Part shown: positions 57,881 to 64,000 of the stretch, piece after piece | Layout of the letters: the number at the start of each line of letters is the position of its first letter | Position numbering within the stretch: position 1 is the stretch's first letter | DNA from: Apricaphanius iberus | Lineage: Eukaryota; Chordata; Actinopteri; Cyprinodontiformes; Aphaniidae | NCBI GenBank assembly: GCA_028564705.1 | Contig: JAPXFQ010000249.1 | Span: forward strand, 2,740,001 to 2,804,000 | Direction: 5' to 3' | DNA: 64,000 nucleotides | Program-made: the position numbers and the translations under genes | Notes under the pieces: generated by a model | What the model was told of the DNA's origin: nothing | Seen by the model: only the letters and a program-made list of their open reading frames with translations | Database searches by the model: none

Positions 57881-59945
57881 GTATTAATATTAATACTATT
57901 AGAAGGTGTGCTAATAGGTGTGACACCAATAGTTCTGTTCAAGAAAGCTTGTTAAAGTTCTCCTTCACTGGTGTTTTTATAAAATTTTCAGGGTTCTCTC
58001 GTATGAAATAATGCCGTCTGAGTTGGGTTCTGTCCAAAAAAAAAATCACTTTATGCCAGTTCTGTGTGGGAGTGGGCGTGGAGACTCAACAAGATGTGGG
58101 GGCTTGCTCATTAAGATTAATGACATGCAAGTTTCTCTCCTCCAATTGGTTAACTGCAACACTACTCCTACACTGTCTGTGTATAATAAAATCAGTAACA
58201 TGAGACAAAGATGGTGCCGGTATTTATGCTTTGACGGAGTTTACCATCCGGTTTAGGCAGCATTACCAAACAAGACCGGACTCTGACTTGTGACTGGCCG
58301 CAGCAGGACTCCACCACCAGAGCTACCAGAGCTAGAGTCTTCAGAACGCCACACGCCCTAGCAGACAGTTATTCAGCGCTACGGTCTCCCTTTTTGCTAC
58401 TGAGTTACTCCTTGATCATTTATTCTCCTGCGTTTAGCAGTATGCTTAAATCCAGCGAGTTGTCACTTCTGATTTCAGCTAATAGTCTGATTGGAATGAG
58501 CACTGCCGCATCCATCAACCATTCCACCATTGTGACGGTACAAATCCTTATTTTAAGTTCAACATCGAGGCAAAACCTGTACTGTAAGGTCCCCAGCCTC
58601 TAGCAGCTGCAAAACACTCGGCTTTCACTTTGCAAAAAACAACACTCCCATGGGTGGTCCAAAACTAGGTGGACGAGGTTATGATTACTAAATTAGCATT
58701 ATGACCTATGGTTGTTGGGATTTTTCAAACTCAGGCGATTTCTGATCTCTTTTCTTTATGTAACTGATTCAGGGACTGGAGTTTGTATAACATTTTCTTA
58801 TGCTTTCAGAACACAGAGTGACTGATTTTAATGAAAGAAAACTCAGTTTTTCAAGATTTTCAGTGAAAGAGAACTTTAATTGTTTTTTTAACAGATTAAA
58901 TATACTGAAATTGGAGGTCAGATTTTTTTTTAAAAATGTGTCATGTGATAAATTATGATACTCCTATAAAACAATTATTTTATGGGTTTTACTTATCTTA
59001 ATCGTTGCCAATAAGTGTTGAAGAGGCTATAAGGTAATTTGCCAAACCCCTGCAAAGCTTTGTTATAAATAATAAACAATAACTCACATGCAGAGTCAGT
59101 TGAAATAAAAGCAAACTTTAACTAATCCTAGATTTTAAATAAGATGCATTAAACACATCAACACTTATTTGCTTTAACATTAGAAACGGTTCCCCTCAGC
59201 AAAACACGAAACATACGTTTTTAAATATGGAGTTACAGTTTTTATTTTCCTCTTTGCTTTTATCACAGTGTCGTTATATTTCTAACCACCAGAGGGAGAT
59301 AAAGTTTCACCAGTTACATAAAAACGAGGCAAGGGATTTAAAATTGTAGAAAGATGACTAATCGTGTATGTACTCAATACATATAGAAAAAAAGTATTTT
59401 AAAAGTACATATTCTTTTCCATGTATCCATTTAAGACACTTTAATCAGTTTCTCCGTGCAGTTTACTTCCGAAAATTATGATCAGCACATAATGTTTTCC
59501 TGTTTTGCTCCGTCTGCCTAGAATGCGACTGCCTAAAGTAATACAGAGGAAAGTTCTGTAAACAGAACCCATAGAATTTGTTTTATTATTGTACCTGTCT
59601 ATTCTTTTTATTCTGCTATTTTTTTATAAGTAAACAAAAATTAAGCTCGTAGGTTTACATGTTTATTGACAGAGTTGGGACATGTTATTTTTCCCATTAA
59701 AAAGTGTCTTGACATTTATTTTAAAGTGGCTTTTGAAATAATAGAAAAATAGACTTTTTCTAGGATATTTGTTTGGAAAGCTTCTGCTGTCTAGGGAACC
59801 AAAATACCTCAGTATATTACAGGTATTACACTGCCTTAAGCAGGACAAGAGAGCTATTCCCTTTTTTCTTTACATTAAAAGGAACGGTTTTTTTTTGTTT
59901 TTTTTCAACATAGACCTTATTTTTAGCATTTTTTTATTTTCAGTT
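57881..59945. other. Intergenic stretch without recognised genes
   Basis: 58010-58640 is slightly GC-richer with short open frames, but it shows no domain and no convincing splice sites. The rest is AT-rich with T and A runs. I see no RNA gene or complete element. Confidence 0.35.
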
Positions 59946-60002
59946 ACACACCCAGACAAGGTTGGGGCCAGTTGGAGTCCTTTGTAAGAAGTTTATTGTA
60001 CA

Positions 60003-60037
60003 GTCACGATCTAGTCACGATCTAGTCACGATCAGCG
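60003..60037. repeat. Short tandem array, about three 11-12-bp units
   Basis: agtcacgatct is repeated three times in direct succession, the last unit ending cacgatcagcg. It follows the solo terminus of the 2.8-kb inverted-repeat family. Confidence 0.8.
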
Positions 60038-60221
60038 TATATCCACATAAAGAAAGTCAAGAGGGGCAGAAGATATGCTGCATGTAATAAGACATTATCT
60101 GCACAAAACTCATTAATTTAACCATGTTTTGTTGTTGATCGTTAGCACTACTCCCCTAGGTGTTCAGAATGTCTGGAAGTGTTTATTTGTTCTATTCTGG
60201 GCTGTTTCAGAGGCTTATAAT

Positions 60222-60345
60222 TAGGGATTCACCAATACAATACTAGTTTCGTGTTTTTTTGTGTTGTGGAAGTATCAGTATTGGTACTCTGTATTGGCAA
60301 GTACTCAAATCCAAGTATCGGTATGGTATTAGTGGTATTGGTGCT
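60222..60345 (-). mobile_element. Partial copy of the TATCGG-type MITE
   Basis: It starts agggattcaccaatacaa and contains attggcaagtactcaaatcc and aagtatcggtatgg, the reverse complement of words in the copy at 26312-26616. Confidence 0.5.
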
Positions 60346-60768
60346 CACTACTAATAATACAACTACACTGAAGCCTAGTTTATACTTCTCAGTCTACGTC
60401 GAAAGGGGTAGACACAGCACTATTATCCGTCGACGCAAGGTCACCTACGCAAGGACGGACGGAGAAGAGCCTAAGTTTCTAACTATCCGTCAACTGAGAG
60501 CGAATGCCTGCACTCAAAAAAAATTTGCTGGGTGAACATAATAAAATTATCTAAATAATTCCCACCCAATTGATTTGGGTTGATTTAGCAATAAAGAATT
60601 TTGTTGAGTGAATTAAATGTAAACAAGTTGGGTCAACTTAATACATTTGGGTTGCTATAAGGCTCAAAAATAAAAAGCAGGGGATGGAACTCAGACTCAG
60701 AAAAGGGCCTTTGTTTTCTTAGCACCTGCGCTAACCATTTTGCTACACAATAACTCAGAAAATTTGTA

Positions 60769-60972
60769 ATTCAATTCAATTCAGTTTATTTATATAGCGC
60801 CATTTCACAACAGATGTCATCTAAAGGCACTTTACAAAAAGAGTTATTACAATACAATGTTTAGTGTAGAAATTACAGAACCACAGAAGATTGCGTCGTG
60901 GAATTCTCAGCAATCCCTCATACTGAGCAAGCATGCAGCGACAGTGGGAAGGAAAAACTCCCTTCCCATTGA
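60769..60972 (-). repeat. LINE/SINE-like tail repeat, reverse
   Basis: It begins attcaattcaattcagttt, then tatagcgccatttcacaac, atctaaaggcactttaca, gcaatccctcatactgagca and gggaaggaaaaactccctt: the reverse of the copy at 31925-32279. Confidence 0.7.
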
Positions 60973-61156
60973 AGCCGCATTCACCCAATCACACTCATAC
61001 ACCGACACCCAACATGGCTCGGTAGGACGATGTAGAATTTGGGGGTTAAGTGCCTTGCCCAGGGGCACATCGACATGTGACAGGAGGAAGCTGGAATTGA
61101 ACATACGACCCTCCGATTGCAAGCCAACTACTCTACCACTGAGCCACAGTCGCCCA
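60973..61156 (+). repeat. Dispersed fish repeat, second copy
   Basis: cattcacccaatcacactca, ggctcggtaggacgatgtag, gttaagtgccttgcccaggg and ctctaccactgagccacagt match 33830-33992. Compared with that copy it retains an extra block (gaattgaacatacgaccctc) deleted there. Confidence 0.65.
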
Positions 61157-61789
61157 CTACAGTTTGGGCACTACATGCTTTATATTGAAAGGACAGTTTA
61201 TCTACTGTGTTGGTTTAAATGCATTTTGAGGGTATTCCATTAGCTGCACTTCTGGTAACAAGGCTTTTCAGCTTAATCAAAACTTGCTTTCTGTCATCTA
61301 TTGTGCCTTGAGGGGGAGATGCGTTCACAAGATGAAGAAAACTAATTCTAGTTAACCAGAAATAATACTACAATGGTAGGCAGACCTGCCATGAAAAGTT
61401 AGCATCCCCTGCTGTCCTGGTGGATAATTGCTTTGTAACGCTGAAAAACCAGAACTAGAAATGAAAAACGTCTGTGTGAAAATGTCTGCGTCTGGGTGCA
61501 AACTTGGTGACGAAGTATAAACTAGGCTTCACATGCGTTTTCAATTATGTCACTCCTGTGTTCCATCCCAGTTGTAGTCTGAGTGGCACTTTCACTCTGT
61601 TAGACAGAACTTGCTACCGCAGACATCAACATGGCTCGCATTTCTGTGTTACGAATTTACACAAACCAAATGACCAATTGGACTAAGTTCAGGTTCCACA
61701 GGCTCCCTTTAACCTACCCAGACTACAGCTGTAATGGTGGCCAGCTGTGATGTCATTTAAATCCCTGTTTAGGGTAATACATGCTTAAA

Positions 61790-62740
61790 AAAAAGTTCCA
61801 GGTTGAAAGAACACACAATTTCCCTTTGAATAAAAACTCAAATGCTTGCTTAAAACATTATGAACAACTTCAAAAATATGCAATATTCAAACCAAGTGAC
61901 AGCTGACATCAATAGAATGCAGAATATTGGAGAGGGGTTATTTATTTATTGTTAAAAACAGGAAGAATAACAGTTTAATTTATTTTTTACAGGGTTTGAA
62001 CTATAACACCAAAACTCATCCTGCAAACCTTGTAAAGCCTTGTAAACATATGTATACCCCTTAAACCTCGCCGTGTTTTTTTTTCTTTTCTTATGGAGAG
62101 GTTTAACCGACATTTTGTGTAATAAACAGACACTGAGAATAACTGTGCTTAAGTTAAAATGTAAAATCCATGGTAACCCTGGAGAATATCAGGTGGGACA
62201 ATCTCTTGATTGGGCAACTATAAGTAACTTTATGGAGGGTGAGCAAAAAAAAAAAACACATTGTGTAAGGGACCTATAAGAAATCTTATTTGCAGTTTGC
62301 CACAGGCCACATAGTAGACACAGCAAAAATTTGGAAGAAAACATCTCTTTGTTCAAATGAAACCAAATTTCCCTTTTTGAAAGAGACGTGGCAAAACACC
62401 ATGCATGGCCAAAACACTCTGCATCCCCAATGTGGAGCACGGTTGTGCCAGCATCATCCAAGGTCTCAGTGGCAGTAATGGCAACATGCTCAGTCTCTGG
62501 TTTATGTTTTCTCAATTTTTTTTTTCTTCTGCTGGTTCCAGAAAGTATTGACTTTATCGGATTAAATGAACTCCACTGCGTAGGACACAGATTCTTGATA
62601 ATTGATAAAAAAATTTCTTTCCACTTCACAATTTGTGTTGATCTAACAATTCCAAATCAGAAACAATAACTTACATTTTTAAAACAAAGAAATACACGCA
62701 ACATTTTATCCACATTTGTTGGTTTTAATACCTTGTTCAT
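61790..62740 (+). mobile_element. Tc1-like transposon relic, + orientation
   Basis: Transposase-derived words in order: gcagtttgccacaggccaca (62292), caaaaatttggaagaaaaca (62323), caaatgaaaccaaatttccc (62355), gagcacggttgtgccagcat (62434), followed by a decayed 3' end with tttccacttcacaatttgtg (62618). No intact frame; the left boundary is uncertain. Confidence 0.55.
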
Positions 62741-62882
62741 CAGTGTGTTTCCTGCCGCTTTCAGTTTGAAAACCTTAATGAGGGGGCTTTTAATTTGAAA
62801 ATACTCGCAGTGGGAGTCAATCACCCATAGAAAAGGTGGTCAGCCCTCCCCTCTCAGCCCATGAGGCTGATTTGGCTCCAGA

Positions 62883-62888
62883 TATAAA
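62883..62888 (+). promoter_or_regulatory. TATA box of a putative third gene
   Basis: TATAAA within ctccagatataaacacagag, 128 bp upstream of an ATG with good Kozak context. A start site about 30 bp downstream (near 62913) would give a ~98-nt leader. Upstream, 62814-62840 has gtcaatcacccatag and an A/T box, possibly activator sites. Inferred from spacing and the downstream exon pair. Confidence 0.45.
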
Positions 62889-62912
62889 CACAGAGCTGCT
62901 GTTCAGCACTTC

Positions 62913-63016
62913 TCCTCACTTTCCTCTCAAGCTGCACGCAGTTTGTTCCTAAAGACCGAGGCGGAGGGTGAAAAACATCGAGAGGGGACGATTCCTGGCC
63001 CATTCCCAGGATGGAG
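62913..63016 (+). CDS. Putative first exon of an unidentified gene (ATG GAG only)
   Basis: The candidate leader ends in cccaggATGGAG|gtagaa: A at -3 and G at +4 suit initiation, and only two codons (63011-63016) precede the donor. Reading through the donor would stop after four more codons, so splicing is required for a protein. The start at 62913 is inferred from the TATA box. Confidence 0.35.
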
Positions 63017-63756
63017 GTAGAAACTTTTTAAATCTATGTCTCAACCTTTTCTTTAAAACCAGATGTTTTTCACATTGAAGTCATTACCACAGTGGAATCA
63101 AAATGAAAGCATTACATGACAGGGCCTTAATTGGTGAAGTTACAGTATTTTAAAATACTGCATCAATTTTGAGCTGAGTTTATTTATTTATGTACTATTT
63201 AACAGTTTTGTAGAGTTGTGTTGCTTTTAACAAAATAGAGCTATAGATCAATGAGAGCACATAAGATTTAAATAATTTTCATAGTAGTATAGGTTACTTA
63301 TTTAAAGCAGCATATGATGGTACACCATATAAAGGTAATTTTGTGTTATATAACAATACAAAATCCAAATAATGACCCATTGATACGAGGGATTGGAAGA
63401 TTTACAAAAAGTTAAATAAGTTGAGACACATTGGATCAGTGAGTTTCAGACTAATGTAACCTGTAACCAAAACCTAAGTGGAAGCAAAAGGAGATGAAAG
63501 AGTATCTTTCACCCATACCTCAAATTACGCAGAGCTATACAGCCTTCAATCTAAAGTGCCAGGGCTGAAACAAACAATAAAATAAAAATAAAGCTGCTTC
63601 TTGAGTGCCGGAGTAAATGCAAGGCTTGCTCATAGTTTTTGGGAGCCTCCTCCCTGTTTAAAAAAAGAAGTTCCCTCAGACTTTTAACATCACTATCAAG
63701 GGTTTAATGCTATGTGAAAAGTAGGAAGAGAAACACCCAACTTCTTTCCTCCACAG

Positions 63757-63826
63757 CACATTAGGAAGTACGGAAGTCATCTGCAAAAATGTTCCCACAA
63801 AGCAAAAAAAGACTCTCAGTCTGAGG
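63757..63826 (+). CDS. Putative second exon of the same unidentified gene
   Basis: A strong acceptor (acttctttcctccacag) and donor (TGAGG|gtaagg) bound 70 nt. Joined in phase to ATG-GAG they give HIRKYGSHLQKCSHKAKKDS plus QSE without a stop, a basic, soluble-looking N-terminus. The gene continues beyond the window. I recognise no family. The synteny expectation (CDADC1 in mammals) is not supported by this peptide as far as I recall it. Confidence 0.35.
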
Positions 63827-64000
63827 GTAAGGCTTGACTTTGCTTCTCCTTACACTCTGAACTGCATGTAGAAGCAGGTCAGATGTGAGTTTAAATTTTA
63901 TTTGTGAAAAAAAAATAAAAGTATTTTTCTGCTGAAGTTTGCCTGAAAGGCTAGAATGAAAAATAATTTACAGCGGTTTTATCAGTTGCAGGATGTATAA
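63827..64000 (+). other. Window end, probable intron of the putative third gene
   Basis: 174 bp of AT-rich sequence with an A9 run at 63907 and no acceptor-exon pair. Nothing else was recognised. Confidence 0.3.

Larger units (their letters stand above)
60369..61531. mobile_element. DNA element with perfect 20-bp inverted ends, invaded by other repeats
   Basis: tgaagcctagtttatacttc at 60369-60388 is the exact reverse complement of gaagtataaactaggcttca at 61512-61531. Inside each end come GTCTACGTCG/GTCTGCGTC-type words typical of this fish MITE group. The interior contains a reversed LINE/SINE-like tail repeat (60769-60972) joined directly to the dispersed repeat of 33748 (60973-61156). No obvious target duplication was found. 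Confidence 0.75.

Noticed and set aside
60857..61243. 128-codon + strand open frame
   Set aside because: Composed of two known dispersed repeats joined together; no protein similarity.
62189..62629. 146-codon minus-strand open frame
   Set aside because: It sits within a + strand Tc1 relic and is a reverse shadow.
1..64000. CRISPR arrays, operons, phage or bacterial systems
   Set aside because: Introns, vertebrate genes and fish transposons throughout; tandem repeats are microsatellites only.
1..64000. tRNA, rRNA or obvious microRNA genes
   Set aside because: No cloverleaf with A/B boxes or long perfect hairpin outside MITEs was noticed; covariance-model scanning would be needed to exclude them.

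Overview
The window looks like a vertebrate, almost certainly teleost fish, nuclear chromosome. Its genes are interrupted by GT-AG introns, it is AT-rich, and it is packed with fish-type DNA transposon relics (Tc1/mariner, hAT-like and Harbinger-like MITEs), short LINE/SINE-like tails ending in GAATTGAATT, and microsatellites. There is no operon structure, no CRISPR and no prokaryotic signal. Two genes can be assembled with confidence, both on the + strand: fndc3a and mlnr. In the human genome, from memory, FNDC3A and MLNR are also neighbours in the same orientation, so the order supports both identifications. 

Layout. 1-16143: no coding exon recognised; it is probably a 5' intron of fndc3a and holds a Harbinger-like MITE (1066-1639), a hAT-type MITE with an exact 8-bp target duplication (2266-2966), a 1.2-kb inverted-terminal element (3544-4776), a second hAT-like element (about 9319-10599) and LINE-tail debris. 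16144-39396: 23 consecutive coding exons of fndc3a in unbroken phase, giving 1168 residues with nine fibronectin type III domains and a C-terminal membrane anchor; the first ~60 residues lie on exons not found here. About 39397-41570: 3' UTR with several poly(A) signals. 41580-44900: intergenic repeats. About 45060-54860: mlnr, with a likely non-coding first exon, a large coding exon (TM1-TM5), a 7.3-kb intron with two Tc1 relics and a (TATC)n array, and a second coding exon (TM6-TM7). 54860-62800: intergenic, mostly transposon relics, including a 20-bp terminal-inverted-repeat element (60369-61531) invaded by other repeats. 62880-64000: a TATA box, a short 5' exon carrying ATG-GAG and a phase-compatible second exon, probably the start of a third + strand gene that I could not identify. 

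The genes are unrelated in function: FNDC3A is an intracellular, membrane-anchored FN3 scaffold, and MLNR is a Gq-coupled peptide-hormone receptor. No new biological system was found. The items most worth a second look are the putative third gene, the 5' non-coding mlnr exon with a CTG run, the 2.8-kb inverted-repeat transposon family, and the nested-element histories.
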